A stretch of 64,000 bases of DNA from Mycobacterium stomatepiae (GTDB lineage Bacteria; Actinomycetota; Actinomycetes; Mycobacteriales; Mycobacteriaceae): the NCBI RefSeq assembly GCF_010731715.1, contig NZ_AP022587.1:4898001-4962000 (forward strand). Direction: 5' to 3'. The translations under genes and the position numbers were made by a program. Shown here in pieces: positions 28,930 through 38,502 of the stretch; the first letter of the stretch is position 1; each line of letters begins with the position of its first letter. The notes beneath the pieces are model-generated. The model was not told where the DNA came from and searched no databases. It worked only from the letters and a program-made list of their open reading frames with translations.

Positions 28930-29446
28930 ATAAACGACCGGAATCGCCGAGCGCACAACGTAGTTCAGAGTAGGCGCTGACCAGATCGTCCAGCGTGAAC
29001 CCCCTATTGAGGCCGCCGGGGTTGGGCAACACCCATGCCACGGTGTCGGCGAACCCGGGGACATACGGGCCCCAGTCGATCTTCGGGACGCCGGTCATCG
29101 CCGCCAGGGCACGTTTGCCGAGGAAGGCGATCGCTCGCGGCGCGTAGCGCTGGATCTTTGCTTCGAACTCGGGTCGGGCGCCACGGAACTCTTCGGTCGA
29201 GACGTCGCTGGCTCGCCGAGTCGGCCGGCTGACGACGGCGGTGATGCCGCAGCCGTAGTCGAGCAACCGGCGCTCGTCCTCCGGACGCAATCGCGTATCG
29301 GTGAACCCGGCCAGATGCAATACGGACCAGAAACGGTTGCTGCGATTCGAGAAGTTATGGCCGTCGACCGCAGCGGTCGTTGCCGGGTTCATTCCGCAGA
29401 AGACGAAGTCGAGACCCGGGGCAAGGATGTCCGATTCATAATGCAT
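28907..29446 (-). CDS. mug: Mug/TDG-type mismatch-specific uracil-DNA glycosylase
   Basis: This protein has 179 residues from ATG 29446; ATG 29464 is an alternative. Its opening DILAPGLDFVFCGMNPATTA carries the family's GINP-type catalytic motif as GMNP. The second motif is VLPNPGGLNRGF, close to the NPSGLN wedge. It removes uracil or ethenocytosine opposite guanine in DNA repair. The gene is convergent with the MBL gene and overlaps it by 23 nt. I recall no counterpart at this position in M. tuberculosis, so it looks like a lineage-specific retention or insertion. Confidence 0.88.
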   Translation of the reverse strand: MHYESDILAPGLDFVFCGMNPATTAAVDGHNFSNRSNRFWSVLHLAGFTDTRLRPEDERRLLDYGCGITAVVSRPTRRASDVSTEEFRGARPEFEAKIQRYAPRAIAFLGKRALAAMTGVPKIDWGPYVPGFADTVAWVLPNPGGLNRGFTLDDLVSAYSELRCALGDSGRLSTTATTD

Positions 29447-29490
29447 CGTTGGTGATACTCCCATCGGCGAGCGCGCTAGAGTCTGCGGGC

Positions 29491-31071
29491 ATGACGAAAC
29501 GCGCGGCCCTGGCCGCTGTCGTGATATTGCTGGTGTTGGTCGGATGTGCCTCTGGCCAGCCCATATCGAGCCCGCTCGCTACGTTGTCCGACGCGCCTCC
29601 CAACGAAATGTCGGCTCTGGACATTCCCCCGGGCCGCATCGACGCCGCCATTTCGAAGGTCGATGGCCTGATCCACGATCTGATGCGCAGCACCGGCGTC
29701 CCAGGCCTGTCGGTGGCCATTGTCCGCGGCGGAAAAACGGTTTACGCCAGGGGTTTCGGCGTGAAGGACGTGACCAAGGGCACCGGCGGCGACAACAGGG
29801 TCGACGCGGATACCGTCTTCCAGCTGGCCTCGGTGTCGAAATCAGTGGGCGCGACCGTGGTGGCCCACGAAGTGACTACCAACGTCGTCACCTGGGACAC
29901 GCCGGTGGCCGCCAAGCTGCCGTGGTTTGCGCTCTCGGATACCTATGTCACCGGCCATGTGACCGTCGGCGACCTGTACTCGCATCGCTCCGGGCTGCCC
30001 GATCACGCCGGCGACAAACTGGAGGATCTCGGATATGACCGCCGCCAAGTGCTGGAGCACCTGAAGTATCTACCGCTGGCTCCATTCCGAAGTAGCTACG
30101 CCTACACCAACTTTGGCTTGACCGCGGCCGCCGAGGCGGTGGCGGCCGCGGCGGGTAAATCGTGGGAGGACCTGTCCGACGAGGTGCTCTACCGTCCGCT
30201 CGGCATGGCATCGACGAGTTCGAAGTACGCCGATTACCTGGCCAGGTCCAACCGCGCCGTGCTGCACGTCAAGGCCGGGGACAAGTGGGAGCCGCGCTTC
30301 CAGCGTGACCCGGATGCGCAGACGCCGGCGGGCGGGGTCAGTTCGTCGATCAACGACATGGCGCGCTGGCTGACGATGGTGATGGCCAACGGAACCTACA
30401 ACGGCCAGCGGATCACCTCGCCAGAAGCCCTGCTGCCCGCGATCACCCCGCAGGTCATTTCGAGTCCCGCGTCGCCGCCAAAAGCCCGGGCCGGCAACTA
30501 CGGCCACGGTTTCAACGCCTCGGTGACCTCGTCGGGCCGCACCGAGTACGGCCACTCCGGAGCCTTCGCGTCGGGCGCGGCGACCAACTTCGTCGCGATG
30601 CCCTCGGCGGACGTCGGCATCGTCGCGCTGACCAACGGCGCGCCATACGGCATTCCGGAAGCGCTGACCGCGCAATTCATGGATCTCGTGCAGTACGGCC
30701 AGATTCGCGAGGATTGGCCGGCGCTGTACAACCACGCAATTGGCTGGATGAACAACGCCGAGGGCTCGCTGGTCGGCAAGCAACCCCCCGCCAACCCCGC
30801 GCCGCCGCGGCCGCTTACCGACTACCTCGGAGTCTACGCCAGTGACTACTGGGGCCCGGCCGTCGTGACCCAAGACAACGGGCAACTGCAGCTCGCGCTG
30901 GGCCCGAAGAATCAAACGTTTCCCCTCGCGCACTGGGACGGCGACACCTTCACCTTCTCCATCACCGACGAGAATGCCCCGCCCGGAACGATTTCCAAGG
31001 CTGCGTTTTCCGGTGACACGCTCAACCTGGAGTACTACGACACCGACAAGCTGGGAACGTTCACCCGATGA
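29491..31071 (+). CDS. Penicillin-binding-protein-like (class C beta-lactamase fold) lipoprotein (Rv0907-like)
   Basis: This protein has 526 residues from ATG 29491. A signal peptide ends in lipobox VLVGC (about residue 19). Serine-hydrolase motifs of the beta-lactamase/esterase family are present: SxxK in [11 protein letters not shown], YxN in YAYTNFGL and HSG in [11 protein letters not shown]. The C-terminal 120 residues form a DUF3471-like beta domain. It probably acts at the cell surface on peptides or esters. The stop overlaps the ctpE start (ATGA). Confidence 0.87.
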   Translation: MTKRAALAAVVILLVLVGCASGQPISSPLATLSDAPPNEMSALDIPPGRIDAAISKVDGLIHDLMRSTGVPGLSVAIVRGGKTVYARGFGVKDVTKGTGGDNRVDADTVFQLASVSKSVGATVVAHEVTTNVVTWDTPVAAKLPWFALSDTYVTGHVTVGDLYSHRSGLPDHAGDKLEDLGYDRRQVLEHLKYLPLAPFRSSYAYTNFGLTAAAEAVAAAAGKSWEDLSDEVLYRPLGMASTSSKYADYLARSNRAVLHVKAGDKWEPRFQRDPDAQTPAGGVSSSINDMARWLTMVMANGTYNGQRITSPEALLPAITPQVISSPASPPKARAGNYGHGFNASVTSSGRTEYGHSGAFASGAATNFVAMPSADVGIVALTNGAPYGIPEALTAQFMDLVQYGQIREDWPALYNHAIGWMNNAEGSLVGKQPPANPAPPRPLTDYLGVYASDYWGPAVVTQDNGQLQLALGPKNQTFPLAHWDGDTFTFSITDENAPPGTISKAAFSGDTLNLEYYDTDKLGTFTR

Positions 31072-33467
31072 ACCGCGCCGCCAGCTCAGGCCTGACCGAC
31101 GCCGAGGTGGCGCAGCGGATAGCCGACGGTAACAGCAACGCGGTTCCGGCACGTGCCGCCCGCAGCACCGCGGACATCGTCCGCGCCAACGTTTTCACTC
31201 GGATCAACGCGATACTGGGCGTGCTGCTGGCGATCGTGCTCGCGACCGGTTCGGCCATCAACGGGCTGTTCGGCCTGCTGATCATCGCCAACAGCGTGAT
31301 CGGGATCGTTCAGGAGATCCGGGCCAAGCAGACGCTGGACGCCCTCGCGATCGTCGGACAGGCAAAACCATTGGTGCGCCGGCAATCCGAGACTGCAACG
31401 CTACTACCCAGTGAAGTGGTGCTCGACGACGTCATCGAACTCGGGCCCGGTGATCAGATCGTCGTCGACGGCGAGGTGCTCGAACAAGACAACCTGGAGG
31501 TCGACGAGTCGCTGCTGACCGGTGAGGCCGACCCGATCGGCAAGGACGCCGGCGACCCGGTCATGTCAGGGAGCTTCGTCGTCGCCGGTACGGGTGCCTA
31601 TCGCGCCACCAAGGTTGGCCAGGCGGCCTATGCCGCCCGGCTCGCCGAGGAAGCCAGCAAGTTCACGTTGGTGAAATCCGAACTGCGCAACGGCATTAAC
31701 CGGATCCTGCAGTTCATCACCTACCTGTTGGTGCCCGCCGGTCTGCTGACGATATACACGCAGTTGTTCACCACGCGTGCGGACTGGCGACAGGCGGTGC
31801 TACGGACGGTCGGTGCGCTGGTGCCGATGGTGCCCGAGGGCTTGGTGCTGATGACCTCGATCGCGTTCGCGGTCGGCGTCATTAGGCTCGGCCAACGCCG
31901 TTGCCTGGTGCAGGAATTGCCCGCCATCGAGGGATTGGCCCGCGTCGATGTGGTGTGCGCCGATAAGACCGGCACCCTGACCGAAAGCGGTATGCGGGTG
32001 TCCGACGTCGCCGAACTCGCCGCCGGGCAGTCGGCGGCCATCGCGGATGCGCTGGCCGCGCTGGCGGCGGCCGATCCGCGTCCCAATGCCAGCATCCGGG
32101 CGATCGCCGAAACCTTCGACCAGGCTCCCGGCTGGATCGTCACGGCCACAGCGCCTTTCAAGTCGGCCACCAAATGGAGCGGCGTATCCTACGCCGACCA
32201 CGGCAACTGGGTGATCGGCGCGCCGGACGTGCTGCTCGACCCAGCCTCGGCGGCCGCCGCGCAGGCCGAACAGATCGGTGCGCAGGGTCTGCGAGTGCTG
32301 CTACTCGGCGCCGCCGACGTCGCCGTGGATCAGCCGAGTGCACCGGGCCGGGTCGAACCCGTCGCGCTGGTGGTGCTGGAGCAGAAGATACGCCCGGACG
32401 CCCGTGAAACCGTGGAGTACTTTGCCGCCCAGGATGTTTCGGTCAAGGTAATCTCCGGCGACAACGCGGTATCGGTCGGCGCGGTGGCGGCCAAACTCGG
32501 GCTGCATGGCGAGGCGCTGGATGCGCGGCAGTTGCCCACGGAACCGAGCGAATTGGCCGACACTCTGGACGTCTACACCACCTTCGGCCGGGTGCGGCCC
32601 GACCAGAAGCGGGCCATCGTGCACGCGCTGCAAGCGCACGGGCACACCGTCGCGATGACCGGCGACGGCGTCAACGACGTGCTTGCCCTCAAGGACGCCG
32701 ACATCGGGGTGGCGATGGGCGCCGGTAGCCCGGCGTCGCGGGCGGTGGCGCAGATCGTGTTGCTGGACAACAGGTTCGCAACGCTTCCCTACGTCGTCGG
32801 GGAGGGCCGGCGGGTGATCGGCAACATCGAGCGGGTCGCCAACCTGTTCCTGACGAAAACGGTGTACTCGGTAATGCTGGCGCTGTTCGTGGGTATCGAA
32901 TGCCTGCTGTCCAAACCGCTCAAAGCCGATCCGCTGCTCTACCCGTTTCAGCCGATCCACGTCACCATCGCCGCGTGGTTCACCATCGGCATTCCGTCGT
33001 TCATCCTGTCGCTGGCCCCCAACAACGAGCGCGCCTATCCCGGCTTCGTGTCGCGCGTGCTGACATCGGCGCTGCCGTCCGGATTGATCGTCGGCACCGC
33101 GACTTTCGTCTCCTATCTGGTGGCCTACCAGGGCCGGCACGCCACTTTCACCGAACAGGACCAGGCGTCGACCGCCGCGCTGATCACGCTGTTGGTGGCC
33201 GCGCTGTGGGTGCTGGCCGTGGTGGCGCGTCCCTACCAGTGGTGGCGGGTCGCGCTGGTCGCCGCGTGTGGCCTGGCTTATGTCGCGATTTTCAGCATCC
33301 CGCTGGCGCAGCAGAAGTTTCTGCTCGACCCGTCGAATCCGGTCGTGACGTCCACCGCGCTGGGGATCGGCGTGCTGGGCGCGGCGGCGATAGAGGCGAC
33401 GTGGTGGATCAGGGCCAGGATGCTTGGCATCGAGCCGCGGTTGTGGCGGGCCTGCCAGACCAACTAG
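31068..33467 (+). CDS. ctpE: P-type cation ATPase CtpE
   Basis: This protein has 799 residues from the ATG overlapping the previous stop. It contains the actuator motif ESLLTGEAD, phosphorylation site [12 protein letters not shown], hinge [18 protein letters not shown] and about ten transmembrane helices. M. tuberculosis CtpE (Rv0908) has been implicated in calcium uptake, so Ca2+ is the likely cargo. It is translationally coupled to the upstream PBP-like lipoprotein, an arrangement that suggests a shared envelope role. Confidence 0.93.
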   Translation: MNRAASSGLTDAEVAQRIADGNSNAVPARAARSTADIVRANVFTRINAILGVLLAIVLATGSAINGLFGLLIIANSVIGIVQEIRAKQTLDALAIVGQAKPLVRRQSETATLLPSEVVLDDVIELGPGDQIVVDGEVLEQDNLEVDESLLTGEADPIGKDAGDPVMSGSFVVAGTGAYRATKVGQAAYAARLAEEASKFTLVKSELRNGINRILQFITYLLVPAGLLTIYTQLFTTRADWRQAVLRTVGALVPMVPEGLVLMTSIAFAVGVIRLGQRRCLVQELPAIEGLARVDVVCADKTGTLTESGMRVSDVAELAAGQSAAIADALAALAAADPRPNASIRAIAETFDQAPGWIVTATAPFKSATKWSGVSYADHGNWVIGAPDVLLDPASAAAAQAEQIGAQGLRVLLLGAADVAVDQPSAPGRVEPVALVVLEQKIRPDARETVEYFAAQDVSVKVISGDNAVSVGAVAAKLGLHGEALDARQLPTEPSELADTLDVYTTFGRVRPDQKRAIVHALQAHGHTVAMTGDGVNDVLALKDADIGVAMGAGSPASRAVAQIVLLDNRFATLPYVVGEGRRVIGNIERVANLFLTKTVYSVMLALFVGIECLLSKPLKADPLLYPFQPIHVTIAAWFTIGIPSFILSLAPNNERAYPGFVSRVLTSALPSGLIVGTATFVSYLVAYQGRHATFTEQDQASTAALITLLVAALWVLAVVARPYQWWRVALVAACGLAYVAIFSIPLAQQKFLLDPSNPVVTSTALGIGVLGAAAIEATWWIRARMLGIEPRLWRACQTN

Positions 33468-33527
33468 CCGACCAGGGCGATGCGGATAGCCCGCACTCCG
33501 GCCAGTAGGGTTCTACCTGCAAAGTAA

Positions 33528-33552
33528 GGATCCCCGGCGGCCCCGGGGATCC
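33528..33552 (+). terminator. Strong hairpin between ctpE and the Rv0909-like gene
   Basis: GGATCCCCGG and CCGGGGATCC form a perfect 10-bp stem with a 5-nt loop. It lies 61 nt after the ctpE stop and 19 nt before the next ATG (33571). It has no U-tract. It could end ctpE transcripts or shape the leader of the small-protein pair, whose ribosome-binding site (GGGGAAGGGA) starts right after it. Confidence 0.5.
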
Positions 33553-33570
33553 GCGGGGAAGGGACGGCGC

Positions 33571-33759
33571 ATGGGATTCCTGGACAAGGCAAAGGACCTG
33601 TTGGCGCAGAACGCCGACAAGGTCGAGACCGCGATTGACAAGGCCGGCGAGTTCGTCGACGACAAGACGCAGGGGAAGTACTCCGACACCATCCACAAGG
33701 TGCAGGAAGAGGCCAAGAAGGCCGCTGGCTCTCAGGCTCAGGGCAACCAGCAGGGCTAG
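33571..33759 (+). CDS. Rv0909-like small antitoxin-family protein
   Basis: This 62-residue, highly charged, amphipathic protein ([36 protein letters not shown]) resembles the MT0933/Rv0909 antitoxin-like family, also called CsbD-like helices. GGGGAAGGGA lies 8 nt upstream. It precedes the SRPBCC gene by 3 nt. In M. tuberculosis, Rv0909-Rv0910 has been listed as a toxin-antitoxin pair. Confidence 0.8.
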   Translation: MGFLDKAKDLLAQNADKVETAIDKAGEFVDDKTQGKYSDTIHKVQEEAKKAAGSQAQGNQQG

Positions 33760-33762
33760 CAC

Positions 33763-34236
33763 ATGGCGAAACTTTCCGGAGCCATCGACGTACCGCTGTC
33801 GCCCGAGCAGGCCTGGACGCATGCCTCCGATCTGTCCCGCTACAAGGACTGGCTGAGCATCCACCGGGTGTGGCGCAGCCAGCTGCCCGACAACCTGGAA
33901 AAGGGCACCGTGATCGAATCGATCGTCGAGGTCAAGGGCATGCTCAACCGGATCAAATGGACGATCGTGCACTACAAGCCGCCGGAAGCCATGACGCTCA
34001 ACGGTGTCGGCGTCGGCGGGGTCAAGGTCAAACTGATCGCGAAGGTCAAGCCGAACGACGCCGGATCGATCGTCAGCTTCGACGTTCACCTCGGTGGCCC
34101 AGCGTTGTTCGGCCCGATCGGCATGATCGTTGCGGCGGCATTGCGAAGTGACATCGACGAGTCCCTGGAAAGATTCGTCACGGTGTTCACCGCTCCCGAT
34201 CCCGGTCGCAACGGACATGGGATTACCGGTCGCTGA
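33763..34236 (+). CDS. SRPBCC-fold protein, Rv0910-like putative toxin
   Basis: This 157-residue START/Bet v 1-like protein begins AKLSGAIDVPLSPEQAWTHA and ends in a helix with DIDESLERFVTVF, the characteristic long C-terminal helix of polyketide cyclase-like folds. It binds hydrophobic ligands by family. It is coupled to the upstream 62-aa gene. Rv0910 was reported as a growth-inhibiting partner of Rv0909. The fold is not a classical toxin, so the biochemical action remains open. Confidence 0.8.
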   Translation: MAKLSGAIDVPLSPEQAWTHASDLSRYKDWLSIHRVWRSQLPDNLEKGTVIESIVEVKGMLNRIKWTIVHYKPPEAMTLNGVGVGGVKVKLIAKVKPNDAGSIVSFDVHLGGPALFGPIGMIVAAALRSDIDESLERFVTVFTAPDPGRNGHGITGR

Positions 34237-34259
34237 CCGTTTGGCGCAGGAGTGCCGCG

Positions 34260-34424
34260 GTGGTCCATCTTCTTTTCGGCGCGAAGGCCACCCACAAAAC
34301 GCCACAGGTGATCGCCGGGAACGGCGGAGCCGTGCTGCGGGGAGCCGAGGACACGCCGTATGGGCGGCTGGCCGCGGCGACCGATCCCACCAGCGTCACC
34401 AACCTGTCCTCGCTGCAGGCGTGA
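34260..34424 (+). pseudogene. C-terminal remnant of a glyoxalase/VOC gene (Rv0911-like)
   Basis: From GTG 34260, 54 codons remain. GAEDTPYGRLAAATDPTSVT is the C-terminal end of a tandem-VOC protein, whose family usually reads DTPYGRL.. ADPTG. The M. tuberculosis gene at this position (Rv0911) is about 257 residues, so roughly four fifths are lost. The final glycine of the ADPTG signature is Ser. The stub is unlikely to function. Confidence 0.7.
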
Positions 34425-34460
34425 CGATCGCAAGCGCGGCGTAGCGGGGCCCTGGAGGCA

Positions 34461-34480
34461 CCTCCCGCTTGCGGGGGAGG
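34461..34480. repeat. Palindromic extragenic hairpin
   Basis: CCTCCCGCTTGCGGGGGAGG folds into a stem of six or more G/C pairs, followed by GTCGCC. Similar CCTCCCGC..GCGGGGGAGG palindromes are dispersed in mycobacterial intergenic regions as I recall, but no second copy was seen in this window. It may also terminate transcription. Confidence 0.45.
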
Positions 34481-34566
34481 GTCGCCAGACGAGCCCCCGT
34501 ACGCTTCCAGACGCGCATAGCGTGGCGCGCGGGCGGCCGGTCGGGCGCCCTATTAAGGTCGCACCC

Positions 34567-35001
34567 ATGACCCGCCGCCTGCGCCCCGGATGGCTGGTGG
34601 CGTTGTTTGCCCTGGTCGTTTCGGCCAGTGCCTGGTTGCCGTGGCTGACGACGTCGGTCGGCGGCGGCGGTTGGGCCAGCGCGATCGGCGGCAAACACGG
34701 CAGCCTGCAGCTTCCGCCGGGATTCGGCCCGGGCCAGCTGATTGTGCTGCTGTCTTCGGTGTTGCTGGTGGTCGGGGCGCTGGTGGGTCGCGGCCTGTCG
34801 GCGCGCATCGCTTCGATTGTGGCGCTGGTGATTTCGCTGCTCATCGTGGGGCTCGTGGCGTGGTACTACAAGCTCAACGTCAATCCGCCGGTGTCCGCGG
34901 AGTACGGGCTCTATGTCGGCGGGGGCGCTGCGGTCGGCGCGGTGGTGTGTTCGGTTGCTTCGCTGATCGCCGCCCTTGTTGCCGGTCGCACGGGCCGCTA
35001 G
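34567..35001 (+). CDS. Small integral membrane protein (Rv0912-like)
   Basis: This 144-residue protein has four hydrophobic helices (about 9-30, 54-77, 80-100 and 115-140). A short extracytoplasmic loop carries PWLTTSVGGGGWASAIGGKH. The N-terminal MTRRLRPGW is positively charged, as expected of a cytoplasmic N-terminus. There are no enzymatic motifs. Position and length match Rv0912. Function unknown. Confidence 0.75.
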   Translation: MTRRLRPGWLVALFALVVSASAWLPWLTTSVGGGGWASAIGGKHGSLQLPPGFGPGQLIVLLSSVLLVVGALVGRGLSARIASIVALVISLLIVGLVAWYYKLNVNPPVSAEYGLYVGGGAAVGAVVCSVASLIAALVAGRTGR

Positions 35002-35005
35002 GACC

Positions 35006-35497
35006 TCAGCCCGTCGGGAACTCGTGTTTGCCTGAGATGGAGCTGTCGCCGGGCTCGTTGACTCCGAACACAAAGGGCGCGAACACGACCTCGCGACCGT
35101 CGGGGTCGCGGAAGGTCACCGCACCCGTTGCCGCCCAGTACGGGTGCTGCCGTACTTCTTCGGCCGCCGCTTCCCGCAGCCGCGCGATCGCGGCCCGCTG
35201 CGACTGCTCGTCCGGGAAGTACAGGCAGAGCTGCTCGTGCTGATCGACCGCGACGTCGCGGTCGGGGGCCTGGACGATCTCCATCGTCAGGTTCCAGCTG
35301 GGCAGGCCGAAAATGGCGCCGTTGCTGCCGTAGCTGGCCTCGAACGTCTCGAATAGCGGCAGGCCCACCAGCTCACGGTAAAACCGCACGGTCTCTTCGA
35401 AGTTCGACGAGCGGCGAGCGAAGCGGATGGCGCCGATGGAGGCCAACTGGATGGGCCAGTGTGTGGTCCGGCGGGACTTTTCGGAGTTCATTGCCAT
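35006..35497 (-). CDS. VOC-family protein
   Basis: This protein has 163 residues from ATG 35497; ATG 35491 is also possible, and neither has a strong ribosome-binding site. It has a single glyoxalase-like fold: IRFARRSSNFEETVRFYREL at the N-terminus, an internal HEQLCLYFPDE metal/edge strand and AVTFRDPDGREVVFAPFVFG with the DPDG signature near the end. It is convergent with the Rv0912-like gene. No substrate can be proposed. Confidence 0.78.
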   Translation of the reverse strand: MAMNSEKSRRTTHWPIQLASIGAIRFARRSSNFEETVRFYRELVGLPLFETFEASYGSNGAIFGLPSWNLTMEIVQAPDRDVAVDQHEQLCLYFPDEQSQRAAIARLREAAAEEVRQHPYWAATGAVTFRDPDGREVVFAPFVFGVNEPGDSSISGKHEFPTG

Positions 35498-35528
35498 TTC
35501 ATGATGACGTTTCGCCGAGTCGCGGGGT

Positions 35529-37043
35529 TCACAGGGCCACGGCCGCTGCCGCCGACTCGGTGGTGGCCCAGCGCCGCAACTGGGCACCGGGTGCCCAGGT
35601 CGCATGTGTGCCGCTCGAAATGCGTTCCGGCAGCTGAAGTTTGCACACCGGCCCGTCGGCGACGCGAGCAGCGTCGAACACCACGCAGTAGGAGGCGTCC
35701 GTGTTCATGTCGGTGGTCAGCGTGACCAGATAGCCGTCGTCCTCGCCGGCGGCTCCCACCCGCGGCGCCATCGCGGTCTCACTGCCGTAGACGCCGTCGC
35801 CGAACGAGATACCTTCCTGGCTTCCGGTGAGCACGTCGTGTTTGACCAGCCCGTCGAACAGGAACCAGCCCGGCTTACCGGTGGCCGCGTAGGTATAGCG
35901 GTAGTTGCCGCCCGCGTAGTCGGGGTTGATCGTTCCGAACTCCGTGATCGAATCCGACAATCGCTCCTCTTTCACCGCGCCGGTGACCAGGTTGAAACGC
36001 CACCGGTGTAGCCGGGCCTGCAGGCGGTCCAGCGCGAGGAAGCGAAACAGCTTGTCCCACTTGGTCCCTCCGGTGTCGATCGGCTGGGGATCGCCTTCGA
36101 AGAAGCCGTCCAGCACGATCTCGTCGCCGTCCTCGTAGGCGTTGGTGAAGTGCAGTACGAACGTGGGGTCGGCTTCGAACCACTTGATGTCTGCCGTCGA
36201 TCCGCGGCGCGGGATGACCGCGAAGCGCGACGGTATGTCGGGGTAGAAGCGGGGCAGGTGCACATCGTGTTCGAGCAGCCGCGGATCCCAGAACAACGGG
36301 AAATCGTTGAGGATGGCGTAGTTTTCGGTGAACGCCATGTCATGGGGAAGGCGCGGTCCGGGCAGCGGAATGTCGACGTAGTGGGCCAGCTCGTTGTCGT
36401 CGTCGACGACGCCGTAGCGCATGTACGGATCCTGCTTGCTGTAGTTGAAGAACAGCAGTTCGCCGGTTCTGTTGTCGACCTTCGGATGTGCGGACACACC
36501 CCAGTCGAGCGGGAAGCGCCCGTTCCAGCTTTCCTTGCCCAGGGTGTTGGCCGAATACGGGTCGATCCGGTACAGATCCCCGCACTGGTAGAAGCTGGTG
36601 AGCGCGATGCCGCGGTGCACGATGACGTCGGTGCTCGACGCGTCCTTCATGCGCGTGCGTGCGCCCCAGCCCTCGTCGCGCTGGGCCAGCTGTACCGGTT
36701 CAGCCAGCCCCGGCCACAGCGGCTCGCCGGCGTCGTTCTCGGCCAGAAAGCCGTCGGTGCGAATAAAGCGGTTGCGGTAGAAGGCTTTTCCATCGCGAAA
36801 GCCCACCACGTGCACCATGCCGTCACCGTCGAACGGGTGATAGGTCTTGAACGCCGGATGTAGCGGGTTCTCGGTGTTACGCAGGTAAATGCCGTCGAGG
36901 TCGTGGGGGATTTCGCCCTCCACCGCGACCAGATCGTTGGCGTCCCACTCGGTGGTCTGTGGTCGCCACGGACCGGTCCGGTAGGGGTGGTCGTCGTCTT
37001 CGGGCAGGGTCGACAGGAACTTGCCGACGATCTCGACGTCCAT
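35529..37043 (-). CDS. Carotenoid oxygenase family dioxygenase (Rv0913c-like)
   Basis: This 504-residue seven-bladed propeller enzyme of the RPE65/CCO family has four conserved iron-binding histidine segments, including DWGVSAHPKVDN, RLPHDMAFTENYAI, FVLHFTNAYEDG and SSGTHATWAPG. The N-terminal EIPHDLDGIYLRNTENPL is standard. Members cleave carotenoids, apocarotenoids or stilbenes with O2. The start follows the thiolase stop by one base (TGAC ATG), so the two are translationally coupled. Confidence 0.9.
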   Translation of the reverse strand: MDVEIVGKFLSTLPEDDDHPYRTGPWRPQTTEWDANDLVAVEGEIPHDLDGIYLRNTENPLHPAFKTYHPFDGDGMVHVVGFRDGKAFYRNRFIRTDGFLAENDAGEPLWPGLAEPVQLAQRDEGWGARTRMKDASSTDVIVHRGIALTSFYQCGDLYRIDPYSANTLGKESWNGRFPLDWGVSAHPKVDNRTGELLFFNYSKQDPYMRYGVVDDDNELAHYVDIPLPGPRLPHDMAFTENYAILNDFPLFWDPRLLEHDVHLPRFYPDIPSRFAVIPRRGSTADIKWFEADPTFVLHFTNAYEDGDEIVLDGFFEGDPQPIDTGGTKWDKLFRFLALDRLQARLHRWRFNLVTGAVKEERLSDSITEFGTINPDYAGGNYRYTYAATGKPGWFLFDGLVKHDVLTGSQEGISFGDGVYGSETAMAPRVGAAGEDDGYLVTLTTDMNTDASYCVVFDAARVADGPVCKLQLPERISSGTHATWAPGAQLRRWATTESAAAAVAL

Positions 37044-37044
37044 G

Positions 37045-38271
37045 TCATGCGCCTTCGGTCGCGCCGACGACGAAACTGAGTGTGGTGGCGGTGCTGCCAC
37101 CGAAGTTGAGTGTTCCGAACGTCTTTGCGCCCTCGATCTGATAGTCGCCGGCCCCGTCGCTGACCTGTTTGGCGGCGTCGAGCAGCATCCGCACGCCGGA
37201 GGCGCCGACCGGGTGCCCACCGCCGATCAGCCCGCCGCTGGGGTTGATCGGGAGCCGGCCGCCGATCTCGATCTCCCCGTTTTCGATGGCCTTCCACGAT
37301 TCGCCCGGGCCGGTCAGCCCGATGTGGTCGATCGCCAGGTACTCGCTGGGCGTGAAGCAGTCGTGCACCTCGAACCCGTCGATGTCGTCGAGGGTCAGCT
37401 GCGCGCGGCGCAGGGCGTCGAGCACCGCCGAGCGCACATGGGGGAGTACGTAGGGGTCGTCTGCGGCCCGGTCCAGTTTCTGCTGCAGACCCAGCCCGAC
37501 GGTGCGATGGCCCCAGCCCTCGATGCGGCCGATCGGCTGGGCGTCGGGATGGTCGCGCAGGTAGGCGTCGTTGACCAGGACCAAACCCGCACCGCCGTCG
37601 GTCATTTGGCTGCAGTCGTACCGGCGCAGCCGGCCCTCGGTGATCGGGTTGCTCGCGTCGTCAGCCGTGATCGGATCCGGGACGGTCCAGCCGCGGGTCT
37701 GGGCGTTGGGGTTGCGCCGCGCATTGGCGAAGTTCACTTGAGCGATCGCCCGCAAATGGGTGTCGTCCAAGCCGTAACGTCGGTCGTACTCGTCGGCAAC
37801 CTGCGCGAACATCGACGGCCAAAGATACTTCGCGTCGGCTCCCTCGTGTCCGGTCCACGCCGCGGCCCCGAGATACATTGCGGCGATGTCACCGGGCACG
37901 GGCTTCTCCAACTCGAGCCCGACCACCAGCGCGGTGTCATAAGCGCCGGAACGCAAATCGGCGATCGCCGACAGCGCCGCCACACTGCCGGATGCGCAGG
38001 CGGCCTCGTGCCGGGACGCCGGAATGTCCCAGAGCCCGTCGCACACCGTCGCCGGCATAGCGCCGAGGTGACCCTGGCTGGCGAACATCTCGCCGAAGGC
38101 ATTCGCGACATGGACCACGCCGATGTCCGCGGCGTCCACCTTGGCCGCGGCGAGGGTGCCGTCGACAACCTCGCCGGTCAACGCCGCGAAATCGCGGTCT
38201 TCCTTCGTCAAGTTGCGAGCGAAATCGCTTTGATAACCGCCGAGAATCCACACGTTCGCCGATCCGTCCAT
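37045..38271 (-). CDS. Thiolase / lipid-transfer-protein-like acyltransferase (Rv0914c-like)
   Basis: This 408-residue thiolase-superfamily protein has nucleophile Cys92 in RHEAACASGSVAAL, a HDCF motif (GFEVHDCFTPSE) and a C-terminal active-site histidine loop in GGLIGGGHPVGASG. It resembles SCP2-type thiolases acting in beta-oxidation or sterol side-chain degradation. It heads an operon with the carotenoid oxygenase. The pairing suggests shared handling of an isoprenoid or lipid substrate, which is an inference. Confidence 0.88.
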   Translation of the reverse strand: MDGSANVWILGGYQSDFARNLTKEDRDFAALTGEVVDGTLAAAKVDAADIGVVHVANAFGEMFASQGHLGAMPATVCDGLWDIPASRHEAACASGSVAALSAIADLRSGAYDTALVVGLELEKPVPGDIAAMYLGAAAWTGHEGADAKYLWPSMFAQVADEYDRRYGLDDTHLRAIAQVNFANARRNPNAQTRGWTVPDPITADDASNPITEGRLRRYDCSQMTDGGAGLVLVNDAYLRDHPDAQPIGRIEGWGHRTVGLGLQQKLDRAADDPYVLPHVRSAVLDALRRAQLTLDDIDGFEVHDCFTPSEYLAIDHIGLTGPGESWKAIENGEIEIGGRLPINPSGGLIGGGHPVGASGVRMLLDAAKQVSDGAGDYQIEGAKTFGTLNFGGSTATTLSFVVGATEGA

Positions 38272-38502
38272 ACCAGCGCACGGTACTCCTGGATGAACCC
38301 GAAAATAGCGGACCCGTCGGCTCTCGGGCTGAACCGACGGGACCTAGATGGACGCGTAGGCCGGCCGACGCGCACACCCTGTTGGGGCATTACCATCCCC
38401 GGGCCCGGGCAAACATGGCAATTAACTAGTGTCAAGCATCGCTGACACCGCTCCGACCTGCGCGAACGAGGCATTTCCCCAGCTCAGCAGCGGAGCGGCG
38501 GG

